64,000 bases of DNA from Chloroflexi bacterium RBG_13_51_36. Its GTDB lineage: Bacteria > Chloroflexota > Dehalococcoidia > GIF9 > AB-539-J10. Shown here one piece after another: positions 28,931 to 38,317 of this stretch; within the stretch, counting starts at the first letter, position 1, and every line of letters starts with the position of its first letter. A program made the translations under genes and the position numbers. The stretch covers positions 82,209 to 146,208 of the forward strand of contig MGMS01000010.1 of assembly GCA_001796515.1 (NCBI GenBank), written 5' to 3'. The notes beneath the pieces are model-generated. The model made no database searches and was not told where the DNA came from. It saw only the letters and a list, made by a program, of their open reading frames with translations.

Positions 28931-30892
28931 ATGGGGAAGTTACTTTGGGAGCCGACCGAAGAACGAAAGAAAAATGCGAACATAACCCGCTTTATAGAGT
29001 TCGTTAACAAAAGACATAAACAGAATTTTCACTCTTACAGAGGGCTTTATGACTGGTCCGTGGACAAGATACCGGATTTCTGGGCTTCTGTGTGGGATTT
29101 TGTTGGAGTAAGAGCCTCCAAACGCTACGAAACGGTGGTTGATGATGTGACCAAGATGCCGGGCGCAAAATGGTTTTCTGGCGCGAGGCTAAATTTCGCC
29201 GAGAACCTACTGAGATGCCGGGATGAGAAAATAGCCTTCATCTTCAAGGGAGAAACTCAGAAGTCAACGCGAATGAGCTATGCTGAACTGTATGACTCTG
29301 TGGCACGCCTGGCAGAGTCTCTTCGGAAGATAGGAATCAAAGCTGGAGACCGGGTAGCTGCCTATATGCCTAATATGATAGAGACAGCTGTGGCGATGCT
29401 TGCCAGCACAAGCATCGGGGCTGTCTGGGCTTCATGTGCCACCGATATCGGTTCTGGAGCAGCCATTGATCGCTTTGGTCAAATCGGACCAAGAGTCTTG
29501 TTTACCGTTAACGGCTATTTCTATAAAGGGAAAGCTTTTGATTCTCTCTCTAACGCTGCTGAAATTGTGAGGGGAGTGCCTTCTATTGAGAAAGTCATAG
29601 TGGCCCGCTACAGGGAAGAGAAACCCGATATCAGCCATATTCCTCACTCCGTATATTATGATGATTTTCTATCACGGGGGAAACCCGAAATTCACTTCGA
29701 ACAATTGCCCGCAGACCATCCTGTGTTTATCATGTTCTCATCAGGGACGACCGGCAAGCCGAAGTGTATGGTTCAGGGAGCAGCGGGAATTCTGGTCAAT
29801 CAATTGAAGGAGTTGATAATCCATACCGATTTGAAGCGAGACGATGTTCACTTCTTCATCACAACCTGTAGCTGGATGATGTGGAACTGGATGCTGACTT
29901 CTTTAGCCACAGGCAACACCATTATTCTGTATGATGGAAACCCCAGCTATCCCGGGACGGGGGCCATGTGGAAACTGATCCAGGATGAAAAAGTGACTAT
30001 GTTTGGCTGCAGCGCCAGTTATATCAACTATCTCAGGAGCGAAAACATTAAGCCGGGCAAAGACTACGATTTGTCATCATTAAAGGAAATATGGCAAACC
30101 GGTTCGCCTCTCTCAGCGGACGGGTTCGAGTACGTGTATCAGGAAATCAAGAAGGACCTGCATTTCAATTCCAGTGCAGGCGGGACAGACATCAATGGCT
30201 GCTTTTTCACCGGAAGTCCGATTCAGCCCGTATACGCTGGTGAGTTGCAGGGGCCGGGCCTGGGTATGAAGGTGAAAGCGTATGATGAAAAAGGGCGTCC
30301 GATTTTTGACCGGCAGGGCGAACTCGTCTGTGAGGCCGCTGCCCCGCCTATGCCGCTTTCTTTCTGGAATGATCCGGACGGTAAGAGATACAGGGACGCT
30401 TATTTTGGTGTTTATCCTGGCGTGTGGCGTCACGGCGACTACATCGTATATCATAGTGACACGGGAGGAGCTACTTTCTACGGTCGCTCTGATGCAGTGC
30501 TGAAGCCGTCCGGGGTTCGCATAGGTACGGCCGAAATATATAACGTCATGGAAGGGCTGCCGGAGGTCGCGGATAGCCTGGCAGTAGGGCAGAGCTGGGA
30601 AGGGGACCAACGCGTCCTCCTCTTTGTCAAATTGGCTCAAGGATATCAGCTGACGGAAGATCTGGAGAACAAAATCAAGAAGAGTCTGCGCGAAAAAGCT
30701 TCCCCCAGACACGTCCCGGCCAGAATCATTGTGGTGCCCGATATCCCCTACACCACGAACATGAAGAAGGTAGAAAGCGCTGTCACGAACATAATCCATG
30801 GCAGGCCTGTCACGAACAGAGATGCCCTGGGCAATCCCGAATGCCTGGACTTCTTTGAGAAGCTTGTCGCGGAGGGGGCACTCAAATCTTAA
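28931..30892 (+). CDS. Acetoacetate-CoA ligase-like acyl-CoA synthetase
   Basis: N-term LYDWSVDKIPDFWASVWDFVGVRASKRYETVVDD; AMP-binding IMFSSGTTGKPKCMVQ; YGRSDAVLKPSGVRIGTAEIYNVME. Confidence 0.85.
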   Translation: MGKLLWEPTEERKKNANITRFIEFVNKRHKQNFHSYRGLYDWSVDKIPDFWASVWDFVGVRASKRYETVVDDVTKMPGAKWFSGARLNFAENLLRCRDEKIAFIFKGETQKSTRMSYAELYDSVARLAESLRKIGIKAGDRVAAYMPNMIETAVAMLASTSIGAVWASCATDIGSGAAIDRFGQIGPRVLFTVNGYFYKGKAFDSLSNAAEIVRGVPSIEKVIVARYREEKPDISHIPHSVYYDDFLSRGKPEIHFEQLPADHPVFIMFSSGTTGKPKCMVQGAAGILVNQLKELIIHTDLKRDDVHFFITTCSWMMWNWMLTSLATGNTIILYDGNPSYPGTGAMWKLIQDEKVTMFGCSASYINYLRSENIKPGKDYDLSSLKEIWQTGSPLSADGFEYVYQEIKKDLHFNSSAGGTDINGCFFTGSPIQPVYAGELQGPGLGMKVKAYDEKGRPIFDRQGELVCEAAAPPMPLSFWNDPDGKRYRDAYFGVYPGVWRHGDYIVYHSDTGGATFYGRSDAVLKPSGVRIGTAEIYNVMEGLPEVADSLAVGQSWEGDQRVLLFVKLAQGYQLTEDLENKIKKSLREKASPRHVPARIIVVPDIPYTTNMKKVESAVTNIIHGRPVTNRDALGNPECLDFFEKLVAEGALKS

Positions 30893-31045
30893 TGTGCTCT
30901 CATAACGAACGAAAGGAGCCGAAAGATTAAGAGCGACGGGGACCAGTGGCGACATTGCGGAAATATATATCAAGAAAGTGCATGAGTCCTTAGGCATTGT
31001 CAGGTGTGTCTACTGCGCAGAGAGTACCCTCGAGGGAGATGAGTC

Positions 31046-32209
31046 ATGGATTTTGATTTAAGCGAAGAGCAGAATCTAACGCGGCAGGCGATCCGGACTT
31101 TCGCTGAAAAACAAATCGCCCCGATCGCCCGGAAGCTAGACGAAAAGGAAGAGTTTTCTGCCGAGTTAACGCACGAAATGGCGGAGCTAGGGTTGCTGGG
31201 TTGCTTTGTTCCGGAGAAATATGGCGGCTCAAATATGGGCTATATCTCCTATGCAATTGCGGTTGAAGAACTGGCCAGGGTGGATGCTTCCCAGGCTGCT
31301 ACTATTGCGGCGGGTAACTCTCTGGGAATCGGTCCCATCTATTATTTTGGTAGCGAAAAGCAAAAGCAAGAGTGGCTTCCCATGCTCTGTTCAGGGGAGT
31401 GTCTGGCCGCGTTCGGTCTGACGGAGCCTGAGGCTGGCTCCGACGCCGGGAGTTCCCGAACTACCGCCGAACTCAAAGATGATCGCTGGATTATCAACGG
31501 GCACAAGATTTTCATCACCAACTCAGCTTGCTCATTAACCGGCGTTATCATCGTCCAGGCTGTCACTGGTAAGCATGAGGATGGCAGGCCGGAGCTCAGT
31601 TGCCTCATAGTTCCCAGCGGCACAACAGGTTTGACAGCTAACGAGATGAAAAACAAGATGATGTGGCGAGCATCCAACACGGGTGAGCTCTTCTTCGATG
31701 ATTGCATTGTGCCCAGGGCAAACCTTCTGGGCAAAAGAGGCGACGGCTTCCATCAAATGCTTGCCACGTTGGATGGCGGACGCCTCAGCATCGCCGCTAT
31801 GGGATTGGGCGGATCTCAGGCGGCTTTCGAGTTGGCCTTACAATACGCTAATTCCCGCATCCAGTTTGGACGACCCATCGCTTCATTTCAAATCAACGCT
31901 TTTAAGCTGGCCGACATGGCGTTAGAGGTTGAACTGGCCAGGAATCTACTCTACAAGGTCTGCTGGTTGCGAGAGAAGGAACGTCCCATTACCAAAGAGG
32001 CAGCCATGGCAAAATTATTCTGTTCCGAAGTTATGCGCCGCTGTGTCCATCACGCGGTTCAACTTCATGGGGGGTACGGGTTGATGAAGGAGTATGAAGT
32101 CGAGAGGTTATACAGGGACCAGAGGATTCTGGAAATCGGAGAGGGAGCATCGGAAATACTACGCATCGTGATTGCCCGCAACGTTGGCGTCTCGGGAAGG
32201 GCAATCTAG
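31046..32209 (+). CDS. Acyl-CoA dehydrogenase
   Basis: CLAAFGLTEPEAGSDAGSSRTTAE, FGRPIASFQINAFKLADMA, QLHGGYGLMKEYEVERLYRDQRILEIGEGASEILRIVIAR. Confidence 0.95.
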   Translation: MDFDLSEEQNLTRQAIRTFAEKQIAPIARKLDEKEEFSAELTHEMAELGLLGCFVPEKYGGSNMGYISYAIAVEELARVDASQAATIAAGNSLGIGPIYYFGSEKQKQEWLPMLCSGECLAAFGLTEPEAGSDAGSSRTTAELKDDRWIINGHKIFITNSACSLTGVIIVQAVTGKHEDGRPELSCLIVPSGTTGLTANEMKNKMMWRASNTGELFFDDCIVPRANLLGKRGDGFHQMLATLDGGRLSIAAMGLGGSQAAFELALQYANSRIQFGRPIASFQINAFKLADMALEVELARNLLYKVCWLREKERPITKEAAMAKLFCSEVMRRCVHHAVQLHGGYGLMKEYEVERLYRDQRILEIGEGASEILRIVIARNVGVSGRAI

Positions 32210-32222
32210 AAAGAAGGGCAAC

Positions 32223-32912
32223 ATGAAGAAGGAGAAAGCGAAACGCAGGACTTTGGCCAAACCGAGTCTGACTAAGAGCAGCGTAGCGAGGCACGATGAT
32301 CTTCTCACTGATCTGGCCAACGTCAACCGTATGGAAGCAGTCAAGGAGAGAAGGGAATCACTTGGCGACCGCATTCGGAGGGTTCGCGAAATGCGGGGGC
32401 TTACCATTAGGGACCTGAGTAGTCGAACAGGGATGGATATAGATACCCTGAGACGCATAGAATCGAGCAAAGTAATCCCGGCACTAGGGCAGTTGGTCAG
32501 GCTAGGCAGAGCACTTGATATGAAGATGGGCTACTTCATATCTCCGGGAATTGACCAGCCCATGACTGTGGTGCGTAAGCATGAAGGACGGCGCGTATCT
32601 CGCTATGGAGATGCCAAGGGCATGCTGTATGGCTACTCTTACGAATCACTGGCACCAGAAAAGGCCGACCGCTTGATGGAGCCCTTTATCATTACGCTGC
32701 GGCCCACAGAGACGGAAGAGTTCTCCTCCCACATTGGACAGGAGTTTCTTTACGTCCTGGAAGGCGAAGTGAAAGTGCAGGTTGGCGACCACGTCGAATT
32801 TCTGGAACCCGGAGATGCCGTCTACTATGACTCTAATCAGCCTCACCTCGTTAGGTGTGCCGGCACACCTATAACCAAGGTATTGGCTGTTCTCTGTACC
32901 GGGTCAACATAA
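32223..32912 (+). CDS. XRE-family regulator with C-terminal cupin domain
   Basis: HTH RIRRVREMRGLTIRDLSSRTGMDIDTLRRIESSKVIPALGQLVRLGRAL plus cupin LYVLEGEVKVQVGDHVEFLEPGDAVYYDSNQPHLVRC. Confidence 0.85.
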   Translation: MKKEKAKRRTLAKPSLTKSSVARHDDLLTDLANVNRMEAVKERRESLGDRIRRVREMRGLTIRDLSSRTGMDIDTLRRIESSKVIPALGQLVRLGRALDMKMGYFISPGIDQPMTVVRKHEGRRVSRYGDAKGMLYGYSYESLAPEKADRLMEPFIITLRPTETEEFSSHIGQEFLYVLEGEVKVQVGDHVEFLEPGDAVYYDSNQPHLVRCAGTPITKVLAVLCTGST

Positions 32913-33007
32913 ACTACAAGACCGGCGTGGTCTCCCCCCGGGACTTACCTCCTGTTATTCAGTCTGCTGGCTTCTTGCCAACCCGACGAACATCTGGTGC
33001 AGAATAC

Positions 33008-33035
33008 TTGACAGCACAACGGGAGATGATACAGT
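33008..33035 (+). promoter_or_regulatory. Sigma70-like promoter upstream of the ECF sigma gene
   Basis: TTGACA(33008-33013), 16 bp, TACAGT(33030-33035). Confidence 0.4.
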
Positions 33036-33115
33036 ATGAGCTAAGATTCTACGGAAACCAAGTTACTACCGGTGCATTATACTGATGGGGTACGTTTGTT
33101 TTTTTGCTGGTTGAT

Positions 33116-33679
33116 ATGGATTTAAACGAAGAAAAGGAACTTGTCGGACATGCGCAAAAAGACCCCGATGCTTTTGCCCAGCTTTACGACCAGTATTATC
33201 CCAGAATCTTTGGCTATGTTTTGAGGCGAAGTGCCAATCTCGAGGCTGCCCAGGATATTACCTCAGAGACATTTCTGAAAGCGTTGAGGAAACTCTGGCA
33301 ATTTCAGTGGCGCAGCGTCTCCTTTTCCTCCTGGCTATACAAAATCGCTACTAATGAAGTCAACCAGTATTATAGAAAAGCCGAATACAGGAAATCGGTA
33401 TCACTGGAGGAACTGCAGGAACAGGGTTTCGAACTTCTGTCGCCCCACGACCCCGAAAACGAACTGATAGAGGCACAGGAAAAGGTAAAACAACATCAGG
33501 ACTTTCTGGAGATTCAGAAGAAAATCGTCCGGCTACCTGCCAAATACCAGGAGGTCATTGCTCTTAGATTCTTCGAAAGAAAACAGATCAAAGAGATAGC
33601 TGAAATCCTGGGCAAGAGAGAGGGGACGATAAAGTCCCTGCTCCATCGAGCAGTAGAAAAACTGAGAGAAGCAGAATAG
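33116..33679 (+). CDS. RNA polymerase sigma factor, ECF/sigma-70 family
   Basis: Region 2 FAQLYDQYYPRIFGYVLRRSANLEAAQDITSETFLKAL; region 4 LPAKYQEVIALRFFERKQIKEIAEILGKREGTIKSLLHRAVEKLRE. Confidence 0.92.
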   Translation: MDLNEEKELVGHAQKDPDAFAQLYDQYYPRIFGYVLRRSANLEAAQDITSETFLKALRKLWQFQWRSVSFSSWLYKIATNEVNQYYRKAEYRKSVSLEELQEQGFELLSPHDPENELIEAQEKVKQHQDFLEIQKKIVRLPAKYQEVIALRFFERKQIKEIAEILGKREGTIKSLLHRAVEKLREAE

Positions 33680-33773
33680 TAAACCTCCCCGCAGAACGCA
33701 CAAGATTTCCCGATTGAGTAATGCAACCTTTTCCCGCATCCTGCATTTACACTGATATAAGGAGGGAAAGTCT

Positions 33774-35867
33774 ATGAAATACGAGGACTTAATCAAGAAA
33801 CTGGAAAATCTCAGGACTCCGGAAATCGAGCTTTCCGGTCACAAGCGGGTCTTGAAAATGTTTTTGCTCAACTCCGAGCGTTTCAGGAAGAGGACTGTTA
33901 TGGATTGGGCCAAGGTGTTGGCGCCCATCACCGCTGCTGTCCTCTTAATTACCATGGTAGGATTCTCTGCTGCGGACCTGCAAGAGCCTCTGCATCTGGG
34001 GGGCAGTCAAATCAGCACGTTCGCTTCTTATGAGGCATTGCAGGAGTTTGTGAAAACGAACGCAGGATACAAACAATTCTCTTGGGGGTTGTTCAGGGGA
34101 GGCGCCACTCTTGCACCGGCGGGTGCGGAAGATTCCGCTAATGTACCCTCTGTAACAAATCACTCTACGACCAATATTCAAGTCACTGGCGTGGATGAGG
34201 CAGATATCGTTAAGACCGACGGAGAGTACATCTACGTCGCTTCAGGGAACAAGACCACCATCGTGAAGGCATATCCCCCTGAACAAGGCGAGGTCCTATC
34301 TGAAATCGAGCTAGAGGGAACAGTGATAGGAATATTCATCAGCGCAGACAAGCTGGTCGTGTTTGAGGAGGAGACGCCTTATTATGCTTATTATGATGAT
34401 GTCCGGTCGGGAGCTGCAGAAAAATTTTACATGCCTTACCAATCGCCTAAGGCGTATATCAAGGTGTATGACGTAGCAGACAGAGAAAACCCCCGCTTGC
34501 AGAGAGAGCTTTCCGCCCAAGGTCAATACGTCAGTTCAAGGATGATAGGCGATTACGTTTATGTGGTGGTGAACGAGCCTGTATATCAACAAGAACAAGA
34601 CGATGAAGTGAACCTTCCCAAGATTAGCTCCGGCGGCAACGAGACCGAAATACCCGCCACAGATATCTACTATTCCGATGTTGCTGACTATTACTATATG
34701 TACACCACTATTATAGCCGTGAACACGCAGAACGATGACCAGGAGCCAACATATGAAACAATCCTGCTGGGAGCCTCTAGCAACCTGTATGTCTCTCAGA
34801 ACAACATTTACCTGACCTTCCCGGTGTGGGGAGGGGATGTAGGGGATTTTGGAGGAACCTCTATCCACCGGATTCATATAGAAGGTGACCAAATAACACC
34901 TGCTGCCAGCGGCGAGGTTCCCGGGACAGTGCTGAACCAGTTCTCCATGGATGAGTACGACGGCTACTTCAGGGTGGCAACCACAACCTACGGGGAAACA
35001 ACCCAGAATAACGTGTACATTCTGAATATGTCCCTCAACATTACCGGCTCGCTGCCCGACCTGGCTCCTGGTGAAAGGATTTATTCGGCCAGGTTCATGG
35101 GTGACAGATGCTATCTGGTGACCTTCAAGCAGGTTGACCCACTCTTCGTGATAGATTTGCACGACCCCTATGACCCTGAGGTCCTCGGCTATCTGAAGGT
35201 AACTGGATACTCAGACTATCTCCATCCCTACGACGAAACGCACATTATAGGGATAGGTAAGGAGACAACGGACGCGGGGGAATTTGCCTGGTATCAAGGA
35301 GTCAAGATATCGCTCTTCGATGTCACCGATGTCAGCAACCCGGTGGAGATATCCAAGCTTGAAATAGGGGACAGGGGCACCGACTCGCCCGTTTTGTGGG
35401 ACCACAAAGCCTTCCTGTTTGATAAGTCCAAGAATTTGCTGGTGATGCCAATTGGGGAGGCGAAGGTGAACCAGGCTGACTATCCTAGTGGAGTTCCTTC
35501 TTGGGCTTATGGCGAGCCTGTCTACCAAGGCGCATATGTCTTCGATATATCCCTAAACGTGTCTTCGAACGACGATGCGCTCCAACTCAAGGGCAGAATC
35601 ACCCATGCCGAGAATATCACCGGCCCTGAACAAGGCTACTACGGTCCCTTTGCGATAGAGAGGTCACTTTACATAGGCAATGTTCTCTACACTATCTCGA
35701 AAGCTAAGATAATGATGAACAGCCTCGAAAATCTGGATTACATCAATGAGGTGGAGCTTCCATACTCAACCTGGACACCTTATGACTACTTGCCAGGGGA
35801 CGAGGAGCCCCGACCCATGGAACCATCTCAGGGTGCTGAATCTGGAGCAGAAACGCTTCCAGAGTAG
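33774..35867 (+). CDS. Single-pass membrane protein with large extracytoplasmic beta-propeller domain (PF09826-like); candidate anti-sigma/sensor
   Basis: About 50-aa polar N-terminus, TM VLAPITAAVLLITMVGFSA, then TNIQVTGVDEADIVKTDGEYIYVASGNKTTIVKAYPPE and repeated propeller blades. Confidence 0.8.
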   Translation: MKYEDLIKKLENLRTPEIELSGHKRVLKMFLLNSERFRKRTVMDWAKVLAPITAAVLLITMVGFSAADLQEPLHLGGSQISTFASYEALQEFVKTNAGYKQFSWGLFRGGATLAPAGAEDSANVPSVTNHSTTNIQVTGVDEADIVKTDGEYIYVASGNKTTIVKAYPPEQGEVLSEIELEGTVIGIFISADKLVVFEEETPYYAYYDDVRSGAAEKFYMPYQSPKAYIKVYDVADRENPRLQRELSAQGQYVSSRMIGDYVYVVVNEPVYQQEQDDEVNLPKISSGGNETEIPATDIYYSDVADYYYMYTTIIAVNTQNDDQEPTYETILLGASSNLYVSQNNIYLTFPVWGGDVGDFGGTSIHRIHIEGDQITPAASGEVPGTVLNQFSMDEYDGYFRVATTTYGETTQNNVYILNMSLNITGSLPDLAPGERIYSARFMGDRCYLVTFKQVDPLFVIDLHDPYDPEVLGYLKVTGYSDYLHPYDETHIIGIGKETTDAGEFAWYQGVKISLFDVTDVSNPVEISKLEIGDRGTDSPVLWDHKAFLFDKSKNLLVMPIGEAKVNQADYPSGVPSWAYGEPVYQGAYVFDISLNVSSNDDALQLKGRITHAENITGPEQGYYGPFAIERSLYIGNVLYTISKAKIMMNSLENLDYINEVELPYSTWTPYDYLPGDEEPRPMEPSQGAESGAETLPE

Positions 35868-35925
35868 GCAAACTTGAATTGAGGAGCGGAGTCAAACAGC
35901 GTAAATATTATGGGAGGGGAACAAG

Positions 35926-37212
35926 ATGAAGAACATAGCGATAATCGTATTAGCTTTGGTGTTGCTGTTGCCGGTGGTGGCCTCTATTCAACTTGCCCAG
36001 CCGGCAGCAGGCGAAGTTCTTCAATCAGATAAAGAACGGATAACTTCACCGGATGTCCTCACTGATGAGCAAGCATTACTGGTTGAAGGAAACAGTGCCT
36101 TCGCCTTCGAGCTTTATCGGGCGCTTAGAGGCAAGGAGGGTAATCTTTTCTACTCTCCCTACAGCATCTCACTGGCACTGGCCATGACCTACGCCGGAGC
36201 CCGTGGTGAAACTGCTCAGCAGATGGCCGATACACTTCAATTTTTGCTGGAGCAGGCGAAGCTGCACCCGGCGTTTAACTGGCTCGATGCCAAACTCGCC
36301 AGCAGGGGCCAAGGTGTTCAAGGCAAGGATGGCGAAGGATTCAGACTGAACGTAGTAAACGCCATCTGGGGGCGGAAGGGGGCTACGTTCTTACCAGCAT
36401 TCCTCGATGCACTGGCCGAGAACTATGGCGCCGGCTTGCGAATACTGGACTTCATAAGGGAAGCGGAGAAGTCCCGCATCATCATTAATGATTGGGTCAG
36501 TAACCAGACGGAAGGTCGCATTGAAGACCTTATCCCGCAGGGCGCGATTGATGCGCTAACCCGCCTGGTGCTGACCAATGCTATTTACTTCAATGCCGCC
36601 TGGGCGTACCCTTTCGATGAGGGCCTGACAGCAGACGGCCCGTTCTACCTTCTCGACGGCGGGCAAGTCACAGTGCCGATGATGAGGGAGACGGAGGCAT
36701 TCGGCTACACCGATGGGGAAGGATACCAAGCAGTTGAGCTGCTCTATGATGGTGGTGAACTCTCCATGGTTGCCCTTCTGCCTGAATCCGGCGAGTTCCA
36801 GGCTTTTGAAGAGACTCTTAATGCTCAGCAGGTCAGTGATATCATAGCCGGTCTGCGACTCACGCAAGTCACCCTGACCATGCCCAAATTCGAATTTGAG
36901 TCGGAATTCAGTTTGAACGATGCCCTCAGCGAAATGGGCATGCCGATTGCCTTTTCCGAGGGCGACGCGGATTTCTCCGGAATGACCGGTGAGCGCACGA
37001 CATTCATATCGCACGTCATACACAAGGCGTTCGTGGCCGTGGATGAAGCTGGCACCGAGGCTGCTGCTGCCACCGCAGTGATTATGAGAGACTCAGCGAT
37101 ACTCGAACCCGATGTGGAAGTCATGATAGACCGCCCCTTCATCTTCCTGGTTCGCGACATTGAGACTGGCTCTATTCTCTTTGTCGGGCGCGTTCTCAAT
37201 CCCTCTATCTAG
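35926..37212 (+). CDS. Serpin family proteinase inhibitor (secreted)
   Basis: Signal peptide; NLFYSPYSISLALAMTYAGARGETAQQM; hinge EAGTEAAAATA; C-term DRPFIFLVRDIETGSILFVGRVLNP. Confidence 0.95.
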   Translation: MKNIAIIVLALVLLLPVVASIQLAQPAAGEVLQSDKERITSPDVLTDEQALLVEGNSAFAFELYRALRGKEGNLFYSPYSISLALAMTYAGARGETAQQMADTLQFLLEQAKLHPAFNWLDAKLASRGQGVQGKDGEGFRLNVVNAIWGRKGATFLPAFLDALAENYGAGLRILDFIREAEKSRIIINDWVSNQTEGRIEDLIPQGAIDALTRLVLTNAIYFNAAWAYPFDEGLTADGPFYLLDGGQVTVPMMRETEAFGYTDGEGYQAVELLYDGGELSMVALLPESGEFQAFEETLNAQQVSDIIAGLRLTQVTLTMPKFEFESEFSLNDALSEMGMPIAFSEGDADFSGMTGERTTFISHVIHKAFVAVDEAGTEAAAATAVIMRDSAILEPDVEVMIDRPFIFLVRDIETGSILFVGRVLNPSI

Positions 37213-37263
37213 GTAAATGGTGCTTGGACTGGCGGAAGGCCTGTCAAGCGATTTGCATAGGGC

Positions 37264-37310
37264 AAGGGCTGGATATCCCACCAAAGGGGAAATCCAGCCC
37301 TTCTGATTTC
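37264..37310 (+). terminator. Intrinsic terminator after the serpin gene
   Basis: AAGGGCTGGAT(37264-37274)/ATCCAGCCCTT(37292-37302), perfect 11-bp stem, followed by TTCTGATTT. Confidence 0.75.
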
Positions 37311-37489
37311 ACGGATAACCGTAAGGCATCAACCAAGCTTCGCCGCTTTCCTCATTGGCCGCCCCCGGGCAAGCTAGTAAGACGAAAGACAACCTTGGTC
37401 CCCTACGAAAGTAAGATTACAAATGGGTGATTGACGGCAACGCGCAGTGGTCTTAGACTATATTCAGTTAGTTTTAGGGGGTGTTGCAT

Positions 37490-37744
37490 ATGCCTGTAAA
37501 GATAAATGGTCGGATTTATTATAGAACTGCCGAAGTCTGCCAGATAGTGGGCATAGGTAAGAGCACTCTTTTCCGTTGGATCAGACAAAACATCGTACAG
37601 GATGCTGAATACAGAGATAGGAAAGGGTGGAGGCTATTCGCGGAGGACGAACTGCGGAGCCTTGAGGCGGAGACCAAAAGAATTCAGAAGAATCATGTGG
37701 CCGAAATGCGAAAAATACCCTCGATTATAGGGAGCAGATTCTAG
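37490..37744 (+). CDS. MerR/excisionase-type HTH protein
   Basis: MPVKINGRIYYRTAEVCQIVGIGKSTLFRWIRQNIVQDAEYRDRKGWRLFAEDELRSLEAE. Confidence 0.7.
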   Translation: MPVKINGRIYYRTAEVCQIVGIGKSTLFRWIRQNIVQDAEYRDRKGWRLFAEDELRSLEAETKRIQKNHVAEMRKIPSIIGSRF

Positions 37745-37754
37745 GAGGTGCACC

Positions 37755-38225
37755 GTGGCGACTACAATGACTAAGAATCCACAAGCCAGGAAGGCGGGAG
37801 GCAAAGACGGGGAAGAAATGGTCGAGATTCCCTCGGAAGTCCCTCAGGAGGACAGGGATACTCTTAATGAGTTGATGAGCCAGGCCCAAACCGCGTATGA
37901 GTCCTATCTGCAGGCTCAGAGAAAGGTAGCGGCAGCGTATCAGGAGCGCCAGCGCCGGGTGGAGGTGTCCTTCAAAGACGTCGAAGAGCACGCTGCTAAA
38001 ATATGCGCAGTAGCCATAGAAAAAGCCGCGCGGGTCCTGGAAAAGGCCGAGCAGGAAGCCGAGGAGACGTATAACAAAGCGAAAATGAATGCTACGCAAG
38101 TCTATCAGGACGGTGTGAATGAGGCGTTGAGAGTACGCAGAGAGACCGTCGAGCAGGCCTGGGAAGAAGCCAAAAGGACTTCAGACAAAATCTGGAAGGC
38201 CTTTCAGGGAGAGATTAAGATATAG
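37755..38225 (+). CDS. Coiled-coil protein, unknown function
   Basis: 156 aa, Ala/Glu/Lys-rich helical; GTG start after AGGAGGTG. Confidence 0.6.
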   Translation: MATTMTKNPQARKAGGKDGEEMVEIPSEVPQEDRDTLNELMSQAQTAYESYLQAQRKVAAAYQERQRRVEVSFKDVEEHAAKICAVAIEKAARVLEKAEQEAEETYNKAKMNATQVYQDGVNEALRVRRETVEQAWEEAKRTSDKIWKAFQGEIKI

Positions 38226-38317
38226 AAATATGGTGGGATCTGGAGAGATGGAATAGGGATTGAGGAGTTGGGTTGATGCTTCTGCTGTTCTTGGTCCCAT
38301 GAGCAAGGGGGAATATT

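Noticed and set aside
30113-30997. 294-aa minus-strand ORF opposite the acetoacetyl-CoA synthetase-like gene
   Set aside because: The plus-strand frame has unambiguous AMP-binding motifs; the antisense frame has none.
32855-33085. 76-aa ORF between the XRE-cupin and sigma genes
   Set aside because: Overlaps the XRE-cupin end and has no start context; better explained as a promoter-containing spacer.
34536-35162. 208-aa minus-strand ORF opposite the beta-propeller gene
   Set aside because: No domain signal; the opposite strand is a coherent propeller protein.
36556-37199. Minus-strand ORFs opposite the serpin gene (155 and 124 aa)
   Set aside because: Shadow ORFs of a well-supported serpin CDS.
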